DNA from: Hyalangium ruber
Lineage (GTDB): Bacteria > Myxococcota > Myxococcia > Myxococcales > Myxococcaceae
Assembly (NCBI RefSeq): GCF_034259325.1
Contig: NZ_JAXIVS010000001.1
Location: forward strand, 992,001-1,056,000
Length of the DNA stretch: 64,000 bases
Reading direction: 5' to 3'
Shown here: positions 1 to 6,588 of the stretch, piece after piece
Numbering within the stretch: the first letter of the stretch is position 1
Layout: every line of letters begins with the position of its first letter
Position numbers and translations under genes: made by a program
The notes under the pieces: generated by a model
Databases searched by the model: none
Seen by the model: the letters and a program-made list of their open reading frames with translations, nothing else
What the model was told of the DNA's origin: nothing

Positions 1-524
1 CGCGCGCCGAGCCGATCGCACACGGTGAACATCTCTCGCGGCTGCAGCATCAGCACGTCGCTGAACTTGAAGCTCACCTGGCCACCGGCGCTGCGCGCCA
101 GCCGCTCCTCGAGCTTCCAGCGGACGATGTCCAGCACCTGCGGCCGCACCTCGCGCGTCAGCTTCACCGGCTTCTGCGGCATGTGGGCGCGCACGGCCTC
201 GGCCAGCACCGAGGGCAACGCGCGCAGCACCACTTCCACCAGCGCCCCACGCTCCTTCTGCAGGAGCGCCGCGAGCTTCTCCGGCTCGGCGCTCCAGAGC
301 TGCCCGCGCCGATCCTTCACCAGCCGCTTGATCTCCTGCACCAGCAGGGGAATGCGCTTCTCGCGCGGGATCTGCATGATCCCCTGCGCGCGGTGCTGCA
401 GCAGCTCGGCCTCTTCAGGCGCCAGCTGCTCCAGCGCGGCCACGCCCTCCTGACCGCCGAAGGTGATGGCGGTCAGCAGCAGCATCGTCTGCCGCTTGTT
501 GAGCGAGGTGAGTAGTTGATCCAA
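1..524 (-). CDS. FliG-like protein of the type III secretion cluster (partial, 3' end outside window)
   Basis: The frame runs off the left edge, so only the first 174 residues are visible. The start is TTG at 522-524, preceded by GAGGT about 7 nt upstream; there is no in-frame ATG between it and the in-frame stop at 579-581. Residues 14-60 read as a helical LLTAI..GGQEGVAALEQLAPEEAELL..RAQGI segment. Residues 83-115 (KLAALLQKERGALVEVVLRALP...AEAVRAHMP) resemble the FliG middle-domain pattern of stacked Leu-rich helices. Residues 150-172 (VSFKFSDVLMLQPREMFTVCDRL) resemble the FliG C-terminal signature in which F-x-FEDL-x-x-LDDR precedes a Leu-rich helix. It follows sctJ, the position held by fliG after fliF in flagellar operons and by sctK in injectisomes. 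The FliG assignment is by eye and could be a divergent SctK; a profile search would settle it. Confidence 0.6.
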   Translation of the reverse strand, partial: MDQLLTSLNKRQTMLLLTAITFGGQEGVAALEQLAPEEAELLQHRAQGIMQIPREKRIPLLVQEIKRLVKDRRGQLWSAEPEKLAALLQKERGALVEVVLRALPSVLAEAVRAHMPQKPVKLTREVRPQVLDIVRWKLEERLARSAGGQVSFKFSDVLMLQPREMFTVCDRLGA

Positions 525-589
525 CGCGCACCTCGCGGGCCTCAGGGCACCGGGATCGAGGAGGCTGCGGACACTCCGTCAGGAGCGTC

Positions 590-1402
590 TCAGGCCTCGG
601 AACGAGGCGGTCGCGCGCGGGCAGGCCGCGCCGCGCCACCGGAAGAGCCTCCGCGCATGAGCACCCAGGCCGACAGGGCAATCATGCCGAGGACGAAGAT
701 GGAGACCACCGCCACCAGCACGCGGAACTGACTGGCGCTGGCCGCCGTCATGCGCAGGCCGAACACGTCCTGCAGGCGGCTCTCGGGGTTGGTCTCCGCC
801 GCGGGCGCCAGCGCCGGGGTCAGCAGCACGGTGACGTTCTCCGGCTTGAGGTCCTGCACCGCCGAGGCGACGAACTGCTTCACTTCCTTCTCGCCCAGGG
901 GCGCCTTGCCCTCCAGGCTGGGCCGGTAGCGGATCATCACCGAGGACGAGGGCAGCGGCTTGTTCTCCGGCTGCGTCAGGTCGTTGTTCTCGGGGATGTT
1001 GACGATGACGTTGGCCTCGAGCACGCCGTCGATCTTGTTGAGGGCGTTGGAGACCTCGCCGCCGAGCGCCTTGAGCGTCATCGCGCGCTCTTCGGCGGCG
1101 GTGGGCACCATGCTGCCCTTGGCGAAGTGGTTGAAGCCCTTCTCCATCGGCCGGGGCAGCGAGTTGCTGCGCAGCAGCTCCGCCGCCTGCGCCGCGTCCG
1201 CCTTGGGCACGACGATGTTGAACTTCATGTCCTGCCCTTCGCCCTCCTTCACCTTGGTGGCGTTGATGCCGTTCTTGCTCAGCAGGACGTAGATTTCGTT
1301 GGCGTCCTGCTCCGTCAGGCCGTGCTGCAGATCAATGGAGCAGCCCGTCACGAGGACCAAGGCCAGGAGCGGGGCGACGCGGGCAAACGATCGGTAAGTC
1401 AT
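590..1402 (-). CDS. sctJ: Type III secretion inner-membrane ring lipoprotein SctJ (YscJ/FliF family)
   Basis: This 270-residue protein starts with a lipoprotein signal (LVLVTGC, lipidated Cys21). The periplasmic ring-building domains follow: residues about 25-85 (LTEQDANEIYVLLSKNGI) and 90-200, with the family's VxGVLEANVIVNIPE stretch. A single membrane helix lies near residues 222-244 (VLVAVVSIFVLGMIALSAWVLM), with a short basic tail. Length and layout match SctJ (YscJ, PrgK, EscJ), which forms the inner-membrane ring of the injectisome and is homologous to part of flagellar FliF. There is no clear ribosome binding site before the ATG. It lies about 130 nt downstream of sctI behind a terminator-like hairpin and is followed by the FliG-like frame. 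The family call is secure. Confidence 0.95.
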   Translation of the reverse strand: MTYRSFARVAPLLALVLVTGCSIDLQHGLTEQDANEIYVLLSKNGINATKVKEGEGQDMKFNIVVPKADAAQAAELLRSNSLPRPMEKGFNHFAKGSMVPTAAEERAMTLKALGGEVSNALNKIDGVLEANVIVNIPENNDLTQPENKPLPSSSVMIRYRPSLEGKAPLGEKEVKQFVASAVQDLKPENVTVLLTPALAPAAETNPESRLQDVFGLRMTAASASQFRVLVAVVSIFVLGMIALSAWVLMRGGSSGGAARPARARPPRSEA

Positions 1403-1462
1403 GTGCGGGGCCTAGCTTAGCGGCGCGAGCGCCCCGTTCCAACATGGGGCCCGGAAAACAGG

Positions 1463-1496
1463 AAGGGCGACCCCTCCACTCAGAGGGACCGCCCTT
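1463..1496 (-). terminator. Rho-independent terminator-like hairpin after sctI
   Basis: AAGGGCGACCCCTC at 1463-1476 pairs with GAGGGACCGCCCTT at 1483-1496 (14-bp stem with two mismatches, 6-nt loop). On the minus strand the stem is followed by a T-rich run containing TTTT. It sits between the sctI stop and the sctJ start, so it may end or attenuate the upstream transcript and limit sctJ expression. Confidence 0.6.
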
Positions 1497-1531
1497 GCCA
1501 GCGCCGCTCGAATGCAGAGCGGACGAGCGAG

Positions 1532-2098
1532 CTACACCTGGGTCTTGACGACGTCCTTGAGGCCGCTGGTGGCCTTCTCGACGACCTTGCTCGTCAGGTC
1601 CAGCTCCTGGGTGTACTTGTACATGGAGGCCTGGAGGCTGAGCAGCTCCGCGTTGGAGAACTGCTTGCCGGAGGCGCCCGCCTTCATGAGCTTCTCCAGG
1701 TTGCCCTGGCCCTTCTCCAGAGAGTCCAACATGGTGGTCATCATGTTGCCCTTCTGGGGCTCGGCCTTGGCGTTGACGGGCTCGGCGCCGCGCGCGGTCA
1801 GCGACTCGCTGTTAGCGCCGTTCACCTTGTTCAGGCCCGCCTTGTCCGTCTTGTTGACGGTCTCGACCTGGCGCACCTGGTCGGCCCGCTGGGTGGCCTG
1901 GGCCGCCTGAGCGGCCTGGGCCTTCTGGGCCGCCTGCGAGGCCTGGACCTGCTCGGGCCCACCCGCGCCCTGAGCCTTGTTAGCGAGAGCCCCGTCGAAC
2001 TTCGAGGGCCCCTGCTTGTTCACCTGCTGCGCGCCCTGATCCTGCAGCTTCTGCTGCGCGATCTGAGCGGCCGAGACGCCGGCCATCGGAGCCGCCAT
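1532..2098 (-). CDS. sctI: Type III secretion inner rod protein SctI (YscI/HrpB family)
   Basis: This gene encodes 188 residues. The ATG at 2098 was chosen because GGAGG lies 8 nt upstream; a longer frame from 2182 has no such site. The first 110 residues are Ala/Gln-rich and low in complexity. The C-terminal 75 residues carry the family signature: a TMLDSLEKGQGNLEKLM helix, then LLSLQASMYKYTQELDLTSKVVEKATSGLKDVVKTQ. That pattern (x-LQ-x-x-x-Y-x-x-x-x-DL-x-SKV-x-x-KA-x-x-G-x-x-x-x-x-K-x-Q) is typical of SctI, which forms the rod joining the inner ring to the needle. The start lies 119 nt inside the 3' end of the sigma-factor gene, so its ribosome binding site is within that coding region and translation may be coupled. 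The long N-terminal extension is unusual for SctI, which is usually 80-150 residues. Confidence 0.85.
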   Translation of the reverse strand: MAAPMAGVSAAQIAQQKLQDQGAQQVNKQGPSKFDGALANKAQGAGGPEQVQASQAAQKAQAAQAAQATQRADQVRQVETVNKTDKAGLNKVNGANSESLTARGAEPVNAKAEPQKGNMMTTMLDSLEKGQGNLEKLMKAGASGKQFSNAELLSLQASMYKYTQELDLTSKVVEKATSGLKDVVKTQV

Positions 2099-2813
2099 GT
2101 GACTGCCTCCTTGCATCGTCAGAGGAAGTGGGAACTTCCTCCTCGTCCAAAAGTTCCTTGAGCCGTTCGATGGCGCGCGCATGCAGCCGCGACGCCCAGC
2201 TCTTCGATTGTCCGATCTCCGCTCCCGCCTCTTCCAACGTCTTGCCGTGGAAGTAGTAGCCCTGCAGGAGCTGCCGCTCCTTGTCCGGGAGCTGATCGAT
2301 CGCCGCCCTTACCCGCCGCTTCAACTGCTCCATCTCCAACCGCTGATCCGCCGGCAGGGACTCATCCACGTACCCCGCCGCGTCCATCCCCTCCAGGCTG
2401 GTGGCCAGCACCATCGCCAGCCCCGTCACCGCGTTGGAGATGTCATTCACATCATCGTCGAATGACCCTCCGCGGTTGCCTCCGCCCTGCTCTCTGTCGG
2501 AAAGATTTCCGAGATAGGCCGCCGCGCGCTCCCCGGCATACGCCGTCCGGGAGTCCGAGCCGCGCAAGATGCCCATTTTCCTCAGGCCGTCGAAAATGGC
2601 GCCCTTGATGCGGTAGTGAGCAAATGTAAGGAAATTGGCGCCAACCTTGGGATCAAAGCGGTCGGCGGCCTCGAGGAGGCCAATCTGACCGTAGGCTACG
2701 AGCTCGTCGATCTCGAGCTGGGCGTTGAACTGCTTGCGGACAGTCGCCGCCAGCGAGCGCACATAGGGCCCGTACTTTTCGAGAATCGCCTTCTTGTCGT
2801 CCCCGAACCCCAA
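1980..2813 (-). CDS. FliA/WhiG-type (sigma-28 class) RNA polymerase sigma factor
   Basis: This is a 277-residue sigma-70 family protein of the group that includes FliA and WhiG. Region 2 is clear at residues about 20-80 (YGPYVRSLAATVRKQ, ELVAYGQIGLLEAADRFDP, FLTFAHYRIKGAIFDGLRKMG). Region 3 follows, and region 4 lies near residues 175-222 (LPDKERQLLQGYYFHGKTLEEAGAEIGQSKSWASRLHARAIERLKELL). The start is TTG at 2813, 8 nt after the upstream stop; GAGTGAG overlapping that stop can serve as ribosome binding site. After region 4 the frame continues about 55 residues (Arg/Gly/Ala-rich), of which the last 119 nt overlap the start of sctI in another frame. The tail may be non-conserved read-on. A sigma factor inside the secretion cluster suggests dedicated transcription of the system. 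Confidence 0.92.
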   Translation of the reverse strand: MGFGDDKKAILEKYGPYVRSLAATVRKQFNAQLEIDELVAYGQIGLLEAADRFDPKVGANFLTFAHYRIKGAIFDGLRKMGILRGSDSRTAYAGERAAAYLGNLSDREQGGGNRGGSFDDDVNDISNAVTGLAMVLATSLEGMDAAGYVDESLPADQRLEMEQLKRRVRAAIDQLPDKERQLLQGYYFHGKTLEEAGAEIGQSKSWASRLHARAIERLKELLDEEEVPTSSDDARRQSHGGSDGRRLGRSDRAAEAAGSGRAAGEQAGALEVRRGSR

Positions 2814-2820
2814 GCGCCGC

Positions 2821-3216
2821 TCACTCAGCCTTAGACCACAGCCGCTCTAGAACCTGGTTGAGTCGCGGGTCTTCCTGCAGCGCGTCGGCGATCTTCGACG
2901 AGAGCGCGGAAGACTTCATGTGCAGCTTCTCCTTGAGGACCTCGGCGACGAGCTGACGCGTCGCCTCTTCCTTGCTCTTGAAGCCCCCGTTCTTGAGCTG
3001 CTTGGCGATGGCCATCGCCTGCGAGGCGATGGGGTCCGCGGCCTGGGCTCCCTGAACGTTGGAAGAGCCCACCAGTCCCGACGGGCCTACGAGCGACTCG
3101 GCCTTGTCGACCTTGCCACCAAAACTGGCACCACCCGCGGGCGCCTTGCCAGACGCACCCTTGGCGCCACCTGCACGGCCCTTACCGCCCCCTCGTCCGA
3201 CTCCACCGACAGACAT
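2821..3216 (-). CDS. Small Gly-rich protein next to the sigma factor (unknown; possible sigma regulator)
   Basis: The product has 131 residues and begins at ATG 3216 with GGAGGAG upstream. Residues 1-45 are Gly/Lys/Ala-rich and probably disordered. Residues 60-131 are predicted helical (DPIASQAMAIAKQLKNGGF, ATRQLVAEVLKEKL, ALSSKIADALQEDPRLNQVLERLW). The gene ends 8 nt before the sigma-factor start, so the two are very likely translated from one message. No family was recognised. A disordered N-terminus with helical C-terminus beside a FliA-class sigma factor recalls the layout of FlgM-type anti-sigma factors, but I see no FlgM signature. A secreted or structural role in the type III system is equally possible. 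Confidence 0.75.
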   Translation of the reverse strand: MSVGGVGRGGGKGRAGGAKGASGKAPAGGASFGGKVDKAESLVGPSGLVGSSNVQGAQAADPIASQAMAIAKQLKNGGFKSKEEATRQLVAEVLKEKLHMKSSALSSKIADALQEDPRLNQVLERLWSKAE

Positions 3217-3248
3217 CGCCGCTCCTCCTTACCGCTGAACTGGTACCG

Positions 3249-3677
3249 CTACTTCTTCGGCGGAGGCAACGCCCCCGCTTCCTTGGCATCCATCAAGGCC
3301 TGAGCCAGCCGCGCCCCGTCACTGTCGGGCTCGATATCCATGGCCGCCTTCAGCTCCTTGACCGCCTCGGGCACCTTGCCCATGAACAGTAGCGCTTCGC
3401 CGGCATGCGCGCGCGGCAGCGAAGCCTCCGGAGCCAACCGCTGGGCCGCTCGGTAGGCCTGCAGCGCCTTGTCGTGGCGTCCCTGGGAGAACTCCAGCGC
3501 GCCCAGCGCCAGCTGCGGCACCTCGCTCTTGGGCATCAGGATCGCCGCGCCCGAGAAGACCTCCTTGGCCTTGTCGAACTTGCCCATGTCCAGCCAGATG
3601 TAGCCGGTCTCGAGCAGGATCATCGCCTGCTGCCGTGCGACTGGAACGATGCTGCCGGTGATCTCCGACTCCGCCAT
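3249..3677 (-). CDS. TPR type III secretion chaperone, LcrH/SycD-like
   Basis: The 142-residue product starts at ATG 3677 with AAGGAG about 10 nt upstream; the frame extends further upstream but without a better site. Three tetratricopeptide repeats cover residues about 20-125: ILLETGYIWLDMGKFDKAKEVFSGAAIL, PQLALGALEFSQGRHDKALQAYRAAQRL and PRAHAGEALLFMGKVPEAVKELKAAMDI. Length and repeat number match class II chaperones of type III secretion (LcrH/SycD), which hold translocator proteins before export, and also the SctG-type TPR proteins. The Gly/Ser-rich protein encoded just upstream is a likely client. The TPR fold is certain; the exact partner is inferred. Confidence 0.82.
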   Translation of the reverse strand: MAESEITGSIVPVARQQAMILLETGYIWLDMGKFDKAKEVFSGAAILMPKSEVPQLALGALEFSQGRHDKALQAYRAAQRLAPEASLPRAHAGEALLFMGKVPEAVKELKAAMDIEPDSDGARLAQALMDAKEAGALPPPKK

Positions 3678-3717
3678 GAGCGTGCTTCTCCTTTTTTCTT
3701 CCAGGTCCGAGAAGGAC

Positions 3718-3746
3718 GGAGGGCGGCACAACGGCCGCCCCCCCTC
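3718..3746 (-). terminator. GC-rich hairpin between the Gly/Ser-rich gene and the TPR chaperone
   Basis: GGGCGGC at 3721-3727 pairs exactly with GCCGCCC at 3734-3740 across a 6-nt loop, and flanking G and C runs can extend the stem. It sits directly after the stop of the minus-strand gene at 3782-4348, with only a weak pyrimidine tract following. It may be a partial terminator or a processing stem that sets different levels for the two genes. Confidence 0.4.
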
Positions 3747-3781
3747 CTGCTCCGAACCCGACTACCCGCTGGCCCGTGAGC

Positions 3782-4348
3782 TTAGCGGATGTTGCCGATC
3801 GAGTTCTTGATCGTATCGTGCCGCGTCTTCATCACGTTGGAAATGGCGGTGAAGCGCTGGCCCTCGTGCTGCAGCTGGGCCTGCATCTTCAGCAGGTTCT
3901 TCTGCTCCTGGAACATGCCGGACAGCTCACCGTTGAACTCGGTGCCCACCGTGCCGTTGGTGCTGCCAATCAGGTTGGTGGACGAGCCGCCCGAGCCACC
4001 CATGCCCGGGATGGCCACGCCGCCCGTGCCGCCCACGGTGGTGCTCAGCGAGGGCACGCCCGTGCCACCCGAGCCGCCGGCGCCGCCGGGCAGCGCGGTG
4101 GAGTACGGGGTGCTGGTGCTGCCCTGCACGCCCGAGGACAGCACGGACATCGAAGAAACCGCCGCCGAGACGATGCCCGAGCCGCTGAACATGCCCGTGG
4201 CCATGCCGACGCCGCTGGACACCGCGCCTGCCGCAGCGCCCACGCCCGCCTCCACTCGCGCGCCGAAGTCGCGCTTCTGCGTCTGGCGCTCCAGCGAGAG
4301 GTTGGTAGACATGCGCGGCTGAGGCCCCATCAATCCATCGACCTTCAT
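3782..4348 (-). CDS. Gly/Ser-rich candidate secreted protein of the type III system
   Basis: The gene encodes 188 residues from ATG 4348 with GGAGG 8 nt upstream. There is no signal peptide, as expected for a type III substrate. The first 30 residues are polar. Residues 34-75 are a small-residue, weakly hydrophobic stretch (AAAGAVSSGVGMATGMFSGSGIVSAAVSS). Residues 80-140 are Gly/Ser/Thr-rich. The last 45 residues form a helix (GMFQEQKNLLKMQAQLQHEGQRFTAISNVMKTRHDTIKNSIGNIR). A C-terminal helix of this kind occurs in needle, filament and translocator subunits, and the next gene downstream is a translocator-type chaperone. I infer a filament or translocator component; no family is recognised with certainty. 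A 10-bp inverted repeat lies in its leader. Confidence 0.7.
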   Translation of the reverse strand: MKVDGLMGPQPRMSTNLSLERQTQKRDFGARVEAGVGAAAGAVSSGVGMATGMFSGSGIVSAAVSSMSVLSSGVQGSTSTPYSTALPGGAGGSGGTGVPSLSTTVGGTGGVAIPGMGGSGGSSTNLIGSTNGTVGTEFNGELSGMFQEQKNLLKMQAQLQHEGQRFTAISNVMKTRHDTIKNSIGNIR

Positions 4349-4455
4349 GATTCTTCCTCCAGGGTTCGGACCATCAATGGTTTAGAGCCCGGCCATTCCG
4401 GCGCTCTCAACAGGGATTATCGCTGATCCAGGGCTCAGGTTGCCTCTACCCCATC

Positions 4456-4489
4456 ATTCCAGCGTCACGAAACTGGCACACGCTGGAAT
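4456..4489. other. 10-bp inverted repeat in the gap between two type III cluster genes
   Basis: ATTCCAGCGT at 4456-4465 is matched exactly by ACGCTGGAAT at 4480-4489, with a 14-nt spacer. It lies 18 nt past the stop of the 92-residue gene and about 110 nt before the start of the Gly/Ser-rich gene. It could be a terminator stem without a T tract, an attenuator, or a binding site. The sequence is less GC-rich than its surroundings. Confidence 0.45.
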
Positions 4490-4506
4490 TCCGGGCACTT
4501 ACGCGA

Positions 4507-4785
4507 TCAGCGACGCCCCTTGGGGCCCTTGGACTCGGCGATCAGACGCTCGCGGGTTTCCAGCAACAGGCCCAGCAGCTCCTCGGCGCTGGCCAACGCG
4601 GTCTGGATCTTCTTGCCCTGCTCGGCCCGGGGACCCTTGAGGGCGTTGAGGCCCTCCTTGATGGGGTTGAAGAGCGATTGGATTTCCTCCGGCGAGGCGT
4701 TCTCGATGAACGACTCCACGGCGGGATAGGAGGGCGTGGGCAGAGCCTCGGGCTCGGGGGCGGGCTGGGACTTGGGGGGAGGCAT
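4507..4785 (-). CDS. Small helical protein at the head of the type III cluster (unknown)
   Basis: The product has 92 residues and starts at ATG 4785 with AGGAGA about 11 nt upstream. The first 25 residues are Pro-rich (PPPKSQPAPEPEALPTPSYP). The rest is helical, with ESFIENASPEEIQSLFNPIKEGLNALKG and TALASAEELLGLLLETRERLIAESKG. Size and composition fit small cytosolic co-chaperones or needle-protein partners of type III systems (SctE/SctG class), but no signature was recognised. It is the first visible gene of the minus-strand run, and a 262-bp divergent intergenic region separates it from the plus-strand gene at 5048. Confidence 0.65.
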   Translation of the reverse strand: MPPPKSQPAPEPEALPTPSYPAVESFIENASPEEIQSLFNPIKEGLNALKGPRAEQGKKIQTALASAEELLGLLLETRERLIAESKGPKGRR

Positions 4786-4996
4786 CGTGGGAAGGGTCTC
4801 CTGTCAGGGCGCCGCTCGGGCAGCCGGCGCGATGAGGACCCCGGGACGCTAGGGGAAAAGCCCCTTGCTGTTCAAGCCGCGCCGCACCAGCCCCTCGGCA
4901 ATGTGGCCCGAAAGCGACGGCCGGGCAGCGAGCATGCACCCGGCATGGCCCAGGGAGAGGTGTCCCGTTCCCCCAGCGCACCTAGGTTTTTCCTGA

Positions 4997-5018
4997 CGGA
5001 GGTCACGCACCACCTCCG
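4997..5018. promoter_or_regulatory. Inverted repeat upstream of the secreted protein gene
   Basis: CGGAGGT at 4997-5003 is matched by ACCTCCG at 5012-5018 across 8 nt. It lies 30 nt before the ATG at 5048, in the divergent region between the type III cluster and the plus-strand gene. It could be an operator or a leader hairpin; the repeat alone cannot decide. Confidence 0.35.
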
Positions 5019-5047
5019 CCACATCACTCACATAGGGGGAGACTTCC

Positions 5048-5659
5048 ATGACGACCAAGAAGCTGATCGGAGTGTTCGCATCTGTGGCGCTGATGAGCTC
5101 TGGCATGGCGCTGGCGAATGGCGGCGAGGGGAAGAAGCACGACACGCAGCAGACGCAGCCCCAGGGCAGCACGGGGGGCTCCGGGAGCATGGGCGGCTCG
5201 GGCACGGTGACCGAGGGCAGCGCGAGCCAGATGAACCAAGGCGCCGGCCAACAGCTCAGCTCCAACGAGCTCATGGGCCGCGTGGTGAAGAGCAGCAAGA
5301 AGATGGTCTGGGTCGAGCACGCGGGCGCAGTCGTGCCGCTGACGATCAACAAGGACACGCAGTTCGCCGACCCGAACCTCAAGCGCGCCCAGGACTTCAA
5401 GGAAGGCGATGAGATCCGCGCCAGCTTCGAGGTGCGGAAGACGGACAACATCGCCACGAGCATCCAGAAGGCCGACAACGCCACGGGCGGCAGCGGGCTC
5501 AACCAGGACACCGACCTCCTGCCCCCGGCGCCGGTGGACCAGGACACCGGTGGCAGCGGCAGTGACCTGACGCCGCCGGACATCGGCGACAAGGGCACCA
5601 GCTCGGACCTCGGCTCTGATACGGGCGTGGACCCGGGCAACAAGACTGGCGACTACTAA
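5048..5659 (+). CDS. Small secreted protein with an OB-like core and acidic Gly/Asp-rich tail (unknown)
   Basis: This 203-residue protein starts at ATG 5048 behind GGGGGAGA. A Sec signal peptide covers residues 1-23 (KKLIGVFASVALMSSGMALA). Residues 25-75 are Gly/Gln/Ser-rich. Residues 78-135 form a compact beta-rich domain (ELMGRVVKSSKKMVWVEHAGAV, VPLTINKDTQF, FKEGDEIRASFEVR). This resembles the small domains of DUF5666-type proteins, where a metal- or charge-dependent parameter is kept 'in the range of an effect' only by analogy; no binding residues can be named. The tail is rich in Asp, Gly and Thr. It is monocistronic, ended by a strong hairpin at 5684-5712. Periplasmic or secreted location is well supported; function is unknown. 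Confidence 0.85.
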   Translation: MTTKKLIGVFASVALMSSGMALANGGEGKKHDTQQTQPQGSTGGSGSMGGSGTVTEGSASQMNQGAGQQLSSNELMGRVVKSSKKMVWVEHAGAVVPLTINKDTQFADPNLKRAQDFKEGDEIRASFEVRKTDNIATSIQKADNATGGSGLNQDTDLLPPAPVDQDTGGSGSDLTPPDIGDKGTSSDLGSDTGVDPGNKTGDY

Positions 5660-5683
5660 CGCCTTTCCAGGTTGTGCGGGGAA

Positions 5684-5712
5684 GCCCACGGTCCCTCACG
5701 GGGGCCGTGGGC
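5684..5712 (+). terminator. Strong terminator hairpin after the secreted protein gene
   Basis: GCCCACGGTCCC at 5684-5695 pairs with GGGGCCGTGGGC at 5701-5712: 12 pairs including one G-T, with a 5-nt loop, followed by GTTCTCTT. It lies 25 nt after the stop at 5659 and separates that gene from the transport operon. Confidence 0.75.
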
Positions 5713-5844
5713 GTTCTCTTACCGTAAAGGTGGACGTCACAGATCGGGGACATCCGCTCAGCCTGATTGAGCGTTGACGGGGTCCTGCCGAACCGGCTAG
5801 CTGCGCTCCGCGCCGGTTCCAGAAGTCCCGAAAGGACTCCCGAC

Positions 5845-6588
5845 ATGTCCACCGTCACAGAGCCCATCGTCTCCATCAACGACGTCACCAAGGACTACCA
5901 CCTGGGTAAGGTGGTGGTGCCCGCCCTGCGCGGCGTCTCGCTGCAGGTGTACCCCGGAGAATTCATCTCCATCGCCGGCCCGTCCGGCAGCGGCAAGACG
6001 ACGCTGCTCAACCTCATCGGCTGCGTGGACACCGCCACCGGTGGCGTGGTGAAGGTGGCCGGCCAGAACACCAAGGCGCTGTCGGAGCGGCGGCTCACCG
6101 ACCTGCGGCTGCACACCATCGGGTTCATCTTCCAGAGCTTCAACCTGGTGTCGGTGCTCAGCGTCTTCCAGAACGTGGAGTTCCCGCTGCTGTTGCAGAA
6201 GAAGTTCAGCGCGCACCAGCGGCGCGACCGCGTCATGGCGCTGCTGGAGCAGGTGGGCCTCGCGAACCACGCGAAGCACCGGCCCAGCGAGCTGTCCGGC
6301 GGCCAGCGCCAGCGCGTGGCGGTGGCCCGCGCCCTGGTGACTCAGCCGCAAATCATCCTGGCGGACGAGCCCACCGCGAACCTGGACTCGGTGACGGGCC
6401 AGCAGATCATCGACCTGATGAAGGAGATGAACCGCGAGCGCGGCACCACCTTCATCTTCTCTACGCACGACACCAAGGTGATGACCCACGCCAACGCCGT
6501 GGTGCGGCTCGCGGACGGGAAGATCCTCGACCGCGTCACCCCCGCCGAGGCGGGCATGGGCATGGCCTCCACCGCGGAGGCGCACTGA
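5845..6588 (+). CDS. ABC transporter ATP-binding protein, LolD/MacB type
   Basis: The 247-residue product starts at ATG 5845, behind AAAGGA; the frame is open further upstream but lacks a site there. All nucleotide-binding motifs are present: Walker A GPSGSGKT at residues 45-52, Q-loop Gln97, signature LSGGQ at 150-154, Walker B IILADE at 170-175, and the H-loop in FSTHD. Sequence and size match the LolD/MacB/FtsE class that works with FtsX-fold permeases and drives substrates across the periplasm mechanically rather than through a pore. It overlaps the next gene by 1 nt (TGATG). The operon continues with two permeases, a LolA-like protein and a barrel, so the likely role is moving a lipid or lipoprotein from inner to outer membrane. 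Confidence 0.95.
   Translation: MSTVTEPIVSINDVTKDYHLGKVVVPALRGVSLQVYPGEFISIAGPSGSGKTTLLNLIGCVDTATGGVVKVAGQNTKALSERRLTDLRLHTIGFIFQSFNLVSVLSVFQNVEFPLLLQKKFSAHQRRDRVMALLEQVGLANHAKHRPSELSGGQRQRVAVARALVTQPQIILADEPTANLDSVTGQQIIDLMKEMNRERGTTFIFSTHDTKVMTHANAVVRLADGKILDRVTPAEAGMGMASTAEAH

Noticed and set aside
4440-4640. A short plus-strand frame of 66 codons in the type III cluster
   Set aside because: No ribosome binding site and it overlaps the small type III gene on the other strand.
5774-5802. A TTGACG box with a weak -10 element before the ABC transporter gene
   Set aside because: The -10 half has only one or two consensus bases, so it cannot be separated from chance.
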